From Theristus sp. LFF4_11 (Eukaryota; Nematoda; Chromadorea; Monhysterida; Xyalidae): 64,000 nt of DNA. The DNA lies in the NCBI GenBank assembly GCA_030248135.1, contig JASANC010004096.1:1-64000 (forward strand), read 5' to 3'. Under the pieces are notes generated by a model. It worked only from the letters and a program-made list of their open reading frames with translations, did no database searches and was not told where the DNA came from. A program made the translations under genes and the position numbers. This document shows positions 1 through 12,700 of this stretch, in pieces (within the stretch, counting starts at the first letter, position 1; each line of letters starts with the position of its first letter).

Positions 1-3000
1 TATGTTACGCTAAAATAGGGTAGGGCTTGGTACTGTCCTATTTTAGCGTATCAACATATAAACAGCTCATTTAAAGCTATTTCAGCCGCGAAACTTTGTA
101 AACCTACGTTATTTTGCACGGAGATTTCAAATTTTGACCTTGTGGGTTACGGTAACGCCCGGTTTGGTCCCAACACGATCTTAGTTCCGTAAACAATCCA
201 CAAACACCTTGGTAACCGCAACCAAATTAGTGAAACAAGTTAAATTAGGGTTGTTTTGCATGGAGATTTCAAATTTAAACCTTGTGGGTTACGGTAACGC
301 CTGATTTGGTCTCAACACGATCTTAGTTCCATGAACAACCCACAAACAGCTTGGTAACCGCAACCAAACCGGTGAAACATGCTAGATTAAGGTTGTTTTG
401 CACGCAGATTTTGAATTTCAGCTTTCCGGATTACGGTAACGCCTGGTTTGGTCTCAACACGATCTTAGTTCCATGAACAACCCACAAACAGCTTGGTAAC
501 CGCAACCAAACCGGTGAAACATGCTAGATTAAGGTTATTTTGCACGCAGATTTTGAATTTCAGCTTTCTGGATTACGGTAACGCCTGGTTTGGTCCCAAT
601 GCGATCTTAGTTTCATCAACATCCACAAACAGCTTGGTAACCGCAACCAAACCGGTGAAACAAGCTAGATTAAGGTTGTTTTGCACGCAGATTTTGAATT
701 TCATCTTTCCGGATTACGGTAACGCCTGGTTTGGTCTCAACACGATCTTAGTTCCATGAACAACCCACAAACAGCTTGGTAACCGCAACCAAACCGGTGA
801 AACATGCTAGATTAAGGTTGTTTTGCACGCAAATTTTGAATTTCAGCTTTTCGGATTACGGTAACGCCTGGTTTGGTCTCAACACGATCTTAGTTCCATG
901 AACAACCCACAAACAGCTTGGTAACCGCAACCAAACCGGTGAAACATGCTAGATTAAGGTTGTTTTGCACGCAGATTTTGAGTTTCAGCTTTCTGGATTA
1001 CGGTAACGCTTGGTTTGGTCCCAATGCGATCTTAGTTTCATCAACAACCCACAAACAGCTTGGTAACCGCAACCAAACCGGTGAAACAAGCTAGATTAAG
1101 GTTGTTTTGCACGCAGATTTTGAATTTCAGCTTTCCGGATTACGGTAACGCCTGGTTTGGTCTCAACACGATCTTAGTTCCATGAACAACCGAGTTCCAT
1201 GAGTAGACGACTAGTACGGCAGCAAGGACTTGTGTCAACATCATGCCCATTGTAATATAGCTAGTTGTGAATGGCGATTCGGAACTCTACGGTGTCGCTT
1301 TAGCTAAAATTTCGTGATAAACAAATTAAAAAAGAAAAGTAAATAAAAAAAAGCGTTCAAACAACTAAATAAGCGCAAAGCAACTTCAAAGTGGTATTGA
1401 CCAAATGCAGATCTTCAGAGGCACAATCACCCGAAATAAAAAAAACTAGTTTTTTTGAGCATGTCACTTTTAACCGCACAATGTAAAGCATGGGAAACGT
1501 TGAATAAGTATAGATAAAAATAACGATTGTATCGGGTTTCGCATATATACTTGTTTCTTCAACCCATTCGCTGCACAGCATGATGGTGGTATATAACAAC
1601 CCAAACATTGTCGGATGATGCGCCTATGCTGTTGTTTCAGCGGACATCTTTCTCTGACCCCGCATCTAAAGGACATTTGGCGTAAAACATGTAACAGACT
1701 TTTGTCTCATTATGCTGCTGCACGGACCCCTCACGAAAGCAATCACGTGCGTTCTACCAAACCATAATTGCAGCAGGCCAAAAAATTCACGCACTCTTGA
1801 CCTCTTGACCTATGCCATTGAATGTTGAGCGATCATAAAATACGTTGCCTACATAACCTGTCCTTCAATTGTAAACCAACCGTTTCCAAAAACGAGAGAG
1901 GGGGCGGGGAGAATTTAACAACGATTTGCTTCACGAACACGTAAATAATGTTTTAAGTAAATAAATAATAAATAAGCGTAAATAAATAAACTTTTGTATG
2001 TTTTTCACGGAACTAAGATCGTGTTGAGACCAAACCAGGCGTTACCGTAATCCGGAAAGATGAAATTCAAAATCTGCGTGCAAAACAACCTTAATCTAGC
2101 TTGTTTCACCGGTTTGGTTGCGGTTACCAAGCTGTTTGTGGATGTTGATGAAACTAAGATCGCATTGGGACCAAACCAGGCGTTACCGTAATCCAGAAAG
2201 CTGAAATTCAAAATCTGCGTGCAAAATAACCTTAATCTAGCATGTTTCACCAGTTTGGTTGCGGTTACCAAGCTGTTTGTGGGTTGTTCATGGAACTAAG
2301 ATCGTGTTGAGACCAAACCAGGCGTTACCGTAATCCGTAAAGCTGAAATTCAAAATCTGCGTGCAAAACAACCTTAATCTAGCATGTTTCACCGGTTTGG
2401 TTGCGGTTACCAAGCTGTTTGTGGGTTGTTCATGGAACTAAGATCGTGTTGAGACCAAACCAGGCGTTACCGTAATTCGGAAAGTTGAAATTCAAAATCT
2501 GCGTGCAAAACAACCTTAATCTAGCTTGTTTCACCGGTTTGGTTGCGGTTACCAAGCTGTTTGTGGGTTGTTGATGAAACTAAGATCGCATTGGGACCAA
2601 ACCAGGCGTTACCGTAATCCAGAAAACTGAAATTCAAAATCTGCGTGCAAAACAACCTTAATCTAGCATGTTTCACCGGTTTGGTTGCGGTTACCAAGCT
2701 GTTTGTGGGTTGTTCATAGAACTAAGATCGTGTTGAGACCAAACCAGGCGTTACCGTAATCCGGAAAGCTGAAATTCAAAATCTGCGTGCAAAACAACCT
2801 TAATCTAGCTTGTTTCACCGGTTTGGTTGTGATTACCAAGCTGTTTGTGAGTTGTTGATGGAACTAAGATCGTGTTGAGACCAAACGAAGCGTTACCGTA
2901 ACCCACAAGGTTTAAATTTGAAATCTCCATGCAAAACAACCCTAATCTAATTTGTTTCACTAATTTGGTTGCGGTTACCAAGGTGTTTGTGGATTGTTGA

Positions 3001-3189
3001 CGGAACTAAGATCGTGTTGGGATCAAACCGGGTGTTACCGTAACCTACAAGGTCAAAATTTGAAATCTCCGTGCAAAATAACGTAGGTTTACAAAGTTTC
3101 GCGGCTGAAATAGCTTTAAATGAGCTGTTTATATGTTGATACGCTAAAATAGGACAGTACCAAGCCCTATCCTATTTTAGCGTAACATA
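1..3189. mobile_element. Foldback-type element with 142-bp tandem arrays in inverted arms
   Basis: The first ~1195 bases reappear as the reverse complement in about 2005-3189. The ends are inverted copies (TATGTTACGCTAAAATAGG at 1-19, its complement ending at 3189). Each end also contains a short hairpin, because the TACGCTAAAATAG motif recurs inverted within the first 50 bases. Each arm is filled by a tandem array of roughly 142-bp units (the GCTTGGTAACCGCAACC motif recurs at 491, 632 and 774 on the left). The centre, about 1200-2004, is unique AT-rich DNA with no convincing gene. The window begins exactly at the left terminus, so a target duplication cannot be checked. This fits a non-autonomous foldback (long-terminal-inverted-repeat) DNA transposon; the superfamily is unknown. 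Confidence 0.75.
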
Positions 3190-3392
3190 TTGAAAGTTAC
3201 GCTAAAATAGGATAGCTGTTATTCATCGAAAATTGAAAGTTACGGTAAAATATCAAAGTTACTTTATTTGTTGAAAGTTACGCTAAAATATCAAAGTTAC
3301 TTTATTTGTTGAAAGTTACGCTAAAATATCAAAGTTACTTTATTTGTGGAAAGTTACTCTATTTGTGGAAAGTTACGCTAAAATAGGAAAGC
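3190..3392. repeat. 38-bp tandem repeat abutting the foldback element
   Basis: About four to five degenerate copies of a unit close to 38 bp, containing GAAAGTTACGCTAAAATA and CAAAGTTACTTTATTTG, run directly from the right end of the foldback element. The GTTACGCTAAAATA core is the same as the terminal motif of the foldback element, so the array probably arose from that terminus by slippage or repeated transposition. Confidence 0.75.
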
Positions 3393-3394
3393 GC

Positions 3395-4103
3395 CAAAAA
3401 AAGTAAAAAAAATGAGCATTTTTTTTATTTTTTTATTAAAAATTTTTGAATTTTTTTCTTTAATGTGCCCTGAAAATGCCGTTTTTGGCATAATTTTTCG
3501 AAAGTTCAACAAAAATTTTCTTTGACTTTACCTTGTCACTTAGTCTTCAACGCTGCAGGTGGTATTCTGGATTGATTTATCGACTGTTTTCAGCCTTGGT
3601 GAGTGATGATCGACTCGCGCATTGAAGTACTTGAGCGTCGCAAAGGCTAGTTCAACAAATTCCGATGTCGCTAAGGTGAGATAGAAGCAGAGAACTCACA
3701 TTTACGCATCGTTTTTCAGGATCTCGAAAGGTCGAAATTGCACTGTCTGCCACTGCAAGCGTAACTTCGTTGGTTGCTCGTTGCTGTTTCGCCTCGTGTC
3801 GTCAGCATGATCACACCGGTTTGTTGTTAAACTTGTTTCCGTGTTATTTGAGGTGAATTGAGAGGCAAAACACGAGACGTGATGTCGTCGGTGGGAAAAT
3901 GGGGTCGCCGAAACCAAGTCTGAAATTTTCACCCTCCTCCCATATGAGTGGGGGTCATATGGTAAGTCGGTGGCTCCTCAGATGGTGATACGGACTCCCT
4001 GAAAAATTCTGAACAACTTTCATTTAAAAAAAAAATTTAAAAAAATTTTTTTTTAAAGAAAAAAAATAGAAATTTTTTTTTTCTTGACATCTCTAGGTGC
4101 ACC
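3395..4103 (-). mobile_element. hAT-like non-autonomous element, copy 1 (one end lost)
   Basis: This ~700-bp stretch is the reverse complement of 20901-21660 with only scattered differences, including a 76-codon open stretch present in both copies (3702-3932 here). The end at 4103 carries the terminal motif GGTGCACCTAGAGATGT (reversed). The other end lacks about 45 bases relative to the copy at 20901-21660 and runs straight into the 38-bp array, so this copy is truncated. The open stretch has no recognisable domain and is likely fortuitous. Confidence 0.7.
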
Positions 4104-4617
4104 CTCCCACCCACCCATGAGATTTTTTCGCTTAAATTTTGAAGGAAAAACGCTAAATTTTGCTGCAAAATCTTTGAAATTACAATGAAGAATGTCAAGT
4201 TATCATATATTTAGCTTATATTATGGACTTTGAAGACAAAAAATCATGATTTTTGAGCAAAAATTCATGATTTTTGGGTGGTCCGAGAAAATTTTTGGGG
4301 GGTGTCACTGTTACTTAGGTCCATGTAGGGGGGGGGGGGTGGGTGTAGGGTTGTTAAAAAAAACAAAAATCGTCATTTTTGTTTTTTTTTTAAATTTTTT
4401 TTTTTTAAATTTCAAAAATCAAAGTTGTGCTAAATCAATCAGGGAGTCCGAAGAACCACATATGATATGCAAGCGCCTCCCGAATGACACCCGTATGGCG
4501 GAACTTTGCAGATTTTGTTTTGGTGACCTCAATTACCCCTTTTCCAAACCGTCACCATGCCTCTTCTTGTGTTTTGACCTCCAAAACGTCACTAATTGTC
4601 CCCAGCTAAGCTAATGC

Positions 4618-6144
4618 TAGGGATGGAGCCGGTTCCGGTCCGGATTCCGGATTCCGGCGCCTAAAATTGGATCCGGATCCGGTCCGGATTCCGGCGCAAT
4701 TTTGCCGGATCCGGCCGGATCCGGCCGGAATGGCCGAGACCCGCGAATTAACCAGTTGATTCCTCCGTTTCAGAGCTGTTCAATGGTTTGACAAATTTGT
4801 TTCCGTGCTTTGTTGGTTTTGTTGTTGTGCATTTGACATGTGATCAGTGAGCGTTTCTTTAGTTTAGTGTTCTGTTCAATAGTAAATGGTTCACTGCTTT
4901 TGTCTTGAGTGGTACACTTATGTGCAGCATCGTCCACTTTAAAAAACGTGGCTGCCAGCTTTTGGTCGACGTTGTTGATGAACAATAGCAGGTTTTTTTT
5001 TTAAATCAGCCATCTTCGTTGGTCATATTCAGTTAGCTGTCAAACAGTTGCTTTTTTGTGAGCCCCAGAACACCAGCGATTTTAGCGACGTGTCTTACCG
5101 TGGGTGTGCGGGGGTGACGTGATTCCCTAAAACCCGATAAACCCTCCCAACGACCAATCCACGAGACGACGAATCCATTTCAATGGTGTTGCCCGCCGTT
5201 TGCGCACTGAAGCAGCGCATCGAGCAAGTCGATGCGAGTGGCATTGGTACGACGAAAAAAACGCTGCTGACCAGCATCGACACACGCTTACGTGCGCGTT
5301 TCCACAACGAATCCAACATCATGGCCACGTACGTTGATACGTACGTACGTTCAAGAATACTGCAGTCGTCTTCGAAAATGAAGGCGCGATTCGTTGTGAA
5401 CTACTTCACATTGCAAAGAAAATCTTGAAACAACCGGAGACGCCCACAAACTGCGACGATACATCCGAGATCGCGAACAACGACGATGACGAAAGTGAAC
5501 GCGAGCCCGAACCAAAAAAGAAATCGACTGGCCTCTACGGAGGCATCGAGTTTCACGCTGCGCGACCGCGCAACCAGACAGGCGAATCCAGACTCGAAGA
5601 CGAACTACGCGGCGAAATGAATATGTACGAGTCGGATGAATTTGTCGACGAACCGGACAAAAGCAATCTAATGCTAGACTTTTGGCGGGCTGAACTCGTC
5701 TAAATACCCCAAACTATCGACAATCGCGCGCAGATACCTGGCACCGCTACCAACAAGCGTGGCAAGCGAACGAATGTTCTCTGAAGCCAGGCAGGTGTTT
5801 GTGTACAGCCGATCTTGTCTGTCAACTCAGAACGCCGAAAAGGTCATGTTTCTGAATGGAGTGTTGCCAGCACTTGATTATCCCCATGCGATGTGAATTT
5901 TGTCAATTGTTGTTGTTGTAATTTTTGGTTGGTTCACGTGCTGTGTCTTGCTGACTTTGTTTCTGTGTCAGTGCTGTTTTATGCTGAAAATGTGATGAAG
6001 CGACGAAATGTGCGTAGGTGTTTTTAGACATAAAAAGGCCATTCCGGTCCGGATTCCGGCAATTTTTGCCGGATCCGGCCCGGCCGGAATGGGCTTTTGC
6101 CGGATCCGGCCCGGATTCCGGCAAATTTGCCGGATCCATCCCTA
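4618..6144 (+). mobile_element. hAT-family transposon with intact 8-bp target duplication
   Basis: The element starts TAGGGATGGA and ends with TCCATCCCTA. It is flanked by a perfect 8-bp direct repeat GCTAATGC (4610-4617 and 6145-6152), the duplication length typical of hAT transposons. Both subterminal regions are dense in the short motif TCCGGATTCCGG/CCGGATCCGG, the kind of repeat that transposase binds. It encodes a broken transposase (separate entry). At 1527 bp it is short for a full hAT element, so it is a degenerate or internally deleted copy. Confidence 0.85.
5183..5896 (+). pseudogene. Decayed hAT transposase, C-terminal half
   Basis: Three adjoining reading-frame segments make one hAT-type transposase tail: about 5183-5428, 5425-5703 and 5704-5896, so at least two frameshifts separate them. 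The last segment has the hAT dimerisation signature: a segment reading LPTSVASERMFSEARQVF, followed by R..L...NAEKVMFL and a stop at 5894-5896. The DFWRAEL motif at the end of the second segment must join KYPKLSTIARRYL of the third for the family pattern (W...Y..L...A...L..P.TS..SER.FS) to be complete; a one-base shift at about 5700 breaks it. The N-terminal zinc finger and most of the catalytic RNase-H fold are missing. It should be inactive. Confidence 0.85.
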
Positions 6145-6950
6145 GCTAATGCTAAAGTGAAGACAAACATACCGCCTTGAAATTCGATCAATTCTTCTGA
6201 TGGTGTCGCGACGACACGACACGAAGCAGCAACCAGACAACGTAGCGCTTGCAAACGGAGCAGCGAGCACAATCGGACGCTCTGCGAGGCGAATCGTCAC
6301 CTTATCTGCATCGGAAATGGTAGGCTAAGCTTTGGGACGCTCAAAAACTTCATCGCAGATGTTGTCGAAGCCTAAAATCAGTCGGTAAAACGGCCCAAAA
6401 TCGACTGCTAAAGGTTTTACGAGGTATAATCAAAGAAAATTTTTGTTGAACTTTCGAAAAATTGTGCCAAAATTGAGGTTTTCAGAGCATATTAGAGGAA
6501 AATTTTTCGAATTTTTTTTAAAAAAAAAAATCGGCATTTTTGTTTTTTTTTAATCACTTTTTTTTTTAATTTTCATTTTTGTTTAACAACCCTAGACGGG
6601 AGTCATTCGGGAGGCGCTTGCATATCATATGTGGTTCTTCGGACTCCCTGATTGATTTAGCACAACTTTGATTTTTGAAATTTTTAAAAAAAAATTTAAA
6701 AAAAACAAAAATGACGATTTTTGTTTTTTTTAACAACCCTAGTACTGAACACCACCCCCTCACCTGGAGGTCCCGCTTTCGCTACTGTTCCGGATCCGGA
6801 TCCGGAAACCACAAGGTACCAAAAACCAAACTCCGGCGGAAGGTTGAAATTCCAAAGTACAATTTCAGATAAAAGTTTAAATAATTTCGAACGCTAATCA
6901 GACACAGAAACCTGGAAATAAGAAAATAACAAGCAGAGACGTCAGCAAAC

Positions 6951-9723
6951 ATGGCCGAGAAACGGAAACTGTTGGCCGAAATGGAGAAGGTTTTTCGGAA
7001 GGTGGACGAGGGCGTGGAACTGTTTGAAGAGACGATGGAGAAAATGGCGGAAGCAAACAGCGACAATCAACGCGACAAGTTTCAGGATGACTTGAAGAAA
7101 GAGATTAAGAAACTACAAAGGTTGCGTGATCAGATAAAAGGCTGGCAGAACAGCAACGATATCAAGGACAAGGAGAAACTGACCAGCTATCGTAAGATCA
7201 TTGAACAGGTGTGTGATGTTAAGTGTTTCGATTTTGATAATGAATGTTTAGAGACGAATAAAAACTGCGAAACCACGAACGCAGAACGTAGCAAAAATTA
7301 AAACAACAACAGGCAGGTTGCCATTGCAAATTGTTTCACCTCTTGTAAACGACATTGTTTGAGTGGAAAGCAATATTGCTTCTTGTTTTTCAGAGAATGG
7401 AACAATTCAAAGATATCGAGCGAGAGAACAAAACAAAGCCGCACAGCAAGCAGGGTTTAAACGCAGAGGAAAAGCTTGATCCGAAAGTGAAAGAAAAATC
7501 CGACACCATTGAGTGGTTGCAGGTCATTTTGATTCAATGGTCTTTTTGATCACAGTGTTTGTTGTATGAAGCTGATTGTCTCTGTTTATCAGATAGTGGT
7601 GTCAATATAATATTGATGGACTGGTTGCTGTGTCAAAGAGGGTAGACTGGGACTTTTTGAAAACATCTTTTGGTTTCTTTTCGTTAGCGACACCTTTTCA
7701 AATTTTCTGGTATGACCTTATTTTTTAAACGTGTCCCACTGAAATAACGTCATATGACGCCAAACATGCTTGCCGTTCACAACCAGACGTTCCTTGACCA
7801 AGCTGACATTTTAGTGCCTGTACTTTGACAAACGGGCGTTTTTACAGCAAATGACGTCATTTTAGTCCGAACACGTTTGAATAAATACACAATAATTACA
7901 GACAAAACCATGGTGAAAATACCGCATAGCTTTGATTTAAAAACCGAACAGTTAATCCTGTTCTTCAGGCAAGCATCACAAGATTGAGCGAACAAATCGA
8001 TTATTACGAGTGTGAAGTGGAGAACATTGCACCGAGCGGCAGTGGCGGCAGAAAGGGCAAAAAAGTCGACAAAGATGTCCGTGAGACGGCATGAACTGAT
8101 ATTGCAGTGCTGATTGGCGTCTTTTGGTTGTTGCTCTCCGCTGATTGGTCTATCGTAATCGTATTCTGCCTGCATGGTGCAATCAGGTGCTTTATTTGAT
8201 TTATTATTTTTTTCAGAAATTGAAACGACTAGACTCGATCAAGCATCGACTGGACAAGCGCAAGTTTCACATGCAAAAATTGGAGCTTGTAATGCGTCTT
8301 GTGAACAACGATACAATCGACAGCTCAGAGGTGAGTACGGCATAATTTTTGTTCTGAGAATCGCAAAAAAACTTCCTAGCCATGAGAAGGTTTGTTCGGT
8401 TTGTTTGCTGTTTCGGTAACATGAGAATTCGAGATGTGATGATTGAATGGGAGTTTAAAGTTGAGTTATTGACTTAAATTGGTTAAAGTCAAATTTTTGC
8501 TTGAGAATTTCATTCTCGATTGAAGTAATTGGCAAAAACACAGTTCGATTACAGATCAACAGTGACTTCAAGGAGACGCTGACTGAATATATGGAGGAAT
8601 ACATGGAGGAGGAGGAGGGCGACGTCGACTGGATTTATGAGGACCTTGATCTTGGCGACGTCGCTGAAATTAGTGAGTGAAAAAACAGTACTCCGAAGTT
8701 TTGAGAGTTTTTTTAGGATATTTATCGGAACTTATCTCTGCTTTTGGATTGCTGTTTTCGTGCGATGTGCTTAGTACTACAAAGTAGTAGCCTCTAATCG
8801 GAGCGGTTGCTGCCATCAACCTAGAGCGCCCCCTCCCCATCTCTCGCCAAACCCGTAAAAACGTTTTAAGGAGCAACCTCTGGTTTGAGCGGCCTGTGTT
8901 TCGTGGTGCACCATACACGGTACCATGCGTGGTACACCTGCGGTAGTGCCTGTTCCTAGTGGTGATTGGTCAAAGTTCAAACTGTCATGATCACTTCTTG
9001 TGCAGCCCAACAACTTGGCAACGTCACAAACATTGGCACACTGGAAGAAGCTGATAACGTTTCGGACACGAACAGCCCGACCGGTTCCCCGTCAACCAGC
9101 CCTCCACCACCGAAGGTAAGTCATTTTTTTCACAAGCGATTCATTGGTGACAAGTGGATGGTAACAACCCTGTTTGCCACTTTTCACCAATTTGGTTAAT
9201 TGCCTGCGTATGTACAGTTTATCTGGATAATACATCCACTAGCTGATTGGTTGGTAGCACACACGTGCAGTTGACACATGCATTCTGTGCAAGCAAGCTC
9301 CGCCTCCACAGCAATGTCTGCACAGAATGCACGTGTCTGTAACCAACTAATCAGTTATACACATTATCCATGGACTGTAGAAGAGGTGCCACCGAGCAGA
9401 TGCTAGTAAGCACCTGTTGGGTTTCTATCCCAACGAACAGTCCTTCAATGCTTGTTCTCTTGACGATGACCGTTCCTCCCCGCTCCACCACTCTGCTCAT
9501 CTCGCATCTGCTGCTTGATCAATGTCTCCCATTTTTCAGGAAGGCAGCAAAGAGCCAGAGCACGACGCATCTGCGGCGCCAGTCAGTGGCTCGAAACAGC
9601 GGCACACGTCGGGCAGCGAGCTGGACGCTGCCGCTGGCGGCACACGCACGGGCGCAATGACGGCCGCTGGCGCACGCTCGGTGCCGGTGACTCCGTTGAA
9701 ACTGACACAGTACGTGGTGGTGG

Positions 9724-9787
<64 letters not shown>

Positions 9788-12700
9788 GAGAAGCAGTGTG
9801 ATTGGCTTCAATTGCAAGAGGGGCACACATCGCTGATGGAGACTCTTCTTCTTCTGCATCTGATGCTGGCTGGCCTGGAAAGCGGGTGAACCGTCACGCG
9901 GTTGAATCGCCATTGTGGCAGATTGTCTCGGCAGTCGCATTGAAATGCAGAAACTAAGAAAACTGCCCGCGTACCGTGTTGTTGCTCTCAACGCGCACTC
10001 GATCTCACTGCAGACAGAGCCTTGTAGAAAAACTAAACGCACAACTTTCTTTACGATTCCTTACAAATCAAGTTCCAGTGTGGTACTGCACTGCCGTTAG
10101 CTCTCCGGATTCTGCGATGTGTCTCAATATCGCCAGAAGTGTTCACCAACATTCGTGACCACTCTGAAATGTCTCGCAGACAATGCAGCGCCGAGAGCGC
10201 CAGTGGGAGCACAGCAACGAGCAGCGCCAGCGGCGGCCACGTGGCGACGGGCAGCGCAGTGTCGCCAGGTGGCGGTGGCGCGGCGCCGTTGCCGACGAGC
10301 ACGCCACCGTTGACGCAACAGACGCCACTGATGGCGTACAACTCCGTCGCAGCCGGTGTCACCGCGCGAACGGCCGTCATCAGCAAACAGCACTCGGTTG
10401 GTGGAAACTTAGCAGCGTGCCTTTATAATTTAGCAGCGTGCCTTTATTTGCCAATTGGCACTGCCAAGTGAGTAGCGCAAGCAATCGTGCATTTCGCCGT
10501 TTTGCTTCGAAGCATGTCCGTCTCCTAATAGTTTCCGGTTTTTTTCTCGGTAAACTGTGAAAAAATCCTTTCGAAAACAACTTTCGATCCACCGCGTTGC
10601 AGAAAACAGTAGTGTGAAGAATAATCTGCTTTGTCCACAATACAACAACCCATCCATCCATGATGTCTGTCACAAAACACCAGTGACGCCTGAATCAGCC
10701 CCCGTGCGAATTTTGCAGGTGCCCGCGGCGAGCACAACGCCGTCGGCGGGCGCTGCTACCGGGTACGGCCGTAGTTCGCCGGCGACGCTCGGGGCGACCG
10801 GCCGACGCTCGGTGGACGTGCAGCCGCACGCGGCGCCGCAGTCCGCGCCGCAACCGCCGCGCTCGAAAACACCCTGTACGCGCGCTGTCTTTTGAGTGCC
10901 TCGAGTCATTTCTGCGTGTGTGTTTTTTTTCTCGTCGTTTCACTACAGACCCGAGTGTGTGATGGCATTGTGTTGTCGTGCTTAATATTGTGTTGGCATT
11001 TATTGCGTCATTATTTCATCATTCCTTCTTCATTCGAATCACTATTATCACGTGTTGTTTGTTTGTGCAGTGGCGAGCGTATCACTCGATCACTCACTGA
11101 ACGCGAGCGCTGGCGGCTTCGCGGCCGCTGCCATGTCGTCGTCGTCGATGGAGACGGTCACGAAGTTGCAGCCGACGGTGGCGTCGAACGCGTCATTGGA
11201 TGTGAATGATGTCAGTGCATTGGATTGTGGAATGGACATGCAACGGCAGTGGTGAGCATTCATGAAGCAGTATTTAGTGACGTGTAGCTGTGTGTCATTA
11301 AATACAGCTTCATGAATGCCGCTCAATTGTCTGTCACATGCAGATAGGCTCACATGATACAAACAGTACCAGCGCATGAAAATACAATCTACCTTGATCA
11401 ACATTTATACCAAGATCGCGCTGAGGTCTGACTGAGTGCGTTCATGTGCCCCGTGGAAGCTATGAAACTTTCCATCATTTTCGTGTCGACTCGTCATTTA
11501 TTGTCATTGTTTATTTTTATCTACTCAGGTTCAGCAACGGTTACAGTCGATTTCGTTGTTTACTGGCGACACCGGGGGCACGGCGCCCGGGCCCGTGTCT
11601 GCGCCGTTGGCAGCGCTCGTGTCACCGACTGGCTCGACGACTGGCAACGCAGCGGCACCTGGTACGCAACTCCTGGTCGGAAAACCGCGCACTTTCTTTT
11701 CAGCACGCGAGTTTTTTACTTTCAGTCTCGGTTTTGCATAGTCACACCAACAAAAGCACACACACTGTCAGTTTTTTTGACGTTCACTACAGAGCGACAT
11801 TGTCGCGTCCCGAGTAGTGTGTCAATGCCATTTGTGAATTGCTGTTTTCAATATGCAGTCGAGCCGCTGCTTGTTGAGTGCTCCGACAACACAACAACAA
11901 AAAACAGAGGTTTTTACAGAGCTCACGTTAACTGCTCCGGTGCAAGGAGCTCCAACGTACAGCCTACATGAAAAAACAAAATTGTTACCTCCATGTGATA
12001 TTGTCAGTCAATTCTGACTCTGCAAATGTAAAAAATGTGCAGATTGAAGTGAATGTTGAGTAGCACAGTCTCGTTCAGGTGCACTGACGGCGCCCTCTGG
12101 CGACCAGCACAGCGGCGTCTCATCATCGTCGGCGTTTTCGACGCCCGTCCAACCGAGCGTCTCACAGCAGCAGCAGCAGTTGACGCCCGGCAACGCCGCG
12201 GTGCCCTCCGTTGCGGCACAGTCGAACACAAATGTGCTCAATGGATCGTTGGTTGGTGTGGGTGTGATTGGATATTGGCTCGTGTGGGTGTTGGAACGGG
12301 CCATTTTGCGTTGCTTCTTGAGCGCGCGCGTGACAAAACGGGGGCAATAAACTACTCTCGAACGTCAGTTGTTTTGCCAGTTCCGCCTTTAATAGAATCT
12401 CGAAATTATTCGGTTGTCCTATTTCTATTATGGTTCCTCACCGCGGAATCCAGGTGCACTAGAGGTGGAAAAAACTAAAAACACCCGAAAACCCCGGGTT
12501 TATTTCTTTATTTCCGAAATAAACCCGTTTTCTTATGCCGCCTTATGAGCGGAAGCGTTTGGATAATCAGCGATGTGCCCCTATCGCAAAAACAGCTGCG
12601 ACCAGCGGCGCGATTTGGCGGTGCTGGTGTTTGGCCGATTTAGGAGCCTCTGTTTCTCCAAGTTTACGAAATAATCTCCGGCATGCAGCTCGTTTCGGGC

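Larger units (their letters stand above)
4345..6745. mobile_element. Nested cluster of TAGGGTTGTTAAA-ended elements
   Basis: The ~145 bases at about 4345-4490 (start TAGGGTTGTTAAAA) return inverted at about 6600-6745, and another end of the same type (AACAACCCTA) lies at about 6580-6592. Bases 6150-6500 resemble the interior of the elements at 3395-4103 and 20901-21660 (CAAAGAAAATTTTTGTTGAA and following), so this is a related hAT-like family. A second hAT element, 4618-6144, has landed inside it. The right-hand 150 bases look like an extra inverted end fragment, so the outermost structure is rearranged and its target duplication is not clear. Confidence 0.55.

Noticed and set aside
9515..9889. 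Open frames with long Val, Leu, Gln or Asn runs on both strands
   Set aside because: They are readings of an intronic (GTT)n microsatellite next to a CNOT3 exon.
10397..10475. Extension of CNOT3 exon 8 to the strong GTGAGT donor near 10469
   Set aside because: That donor would put exon 9 into an Arg-rich frame; ending at 10396 keeps the Pro/Ala/Ser-rich linker frame.
11244..11260. GTGAGC as donor of CNOT3 exon 10
   Set aside because: It would leave phase 2, while the next exon (from 11529) reads correctly only from phase 0; GTGAAT at 11202 or GTCAGT at 11211 fits.
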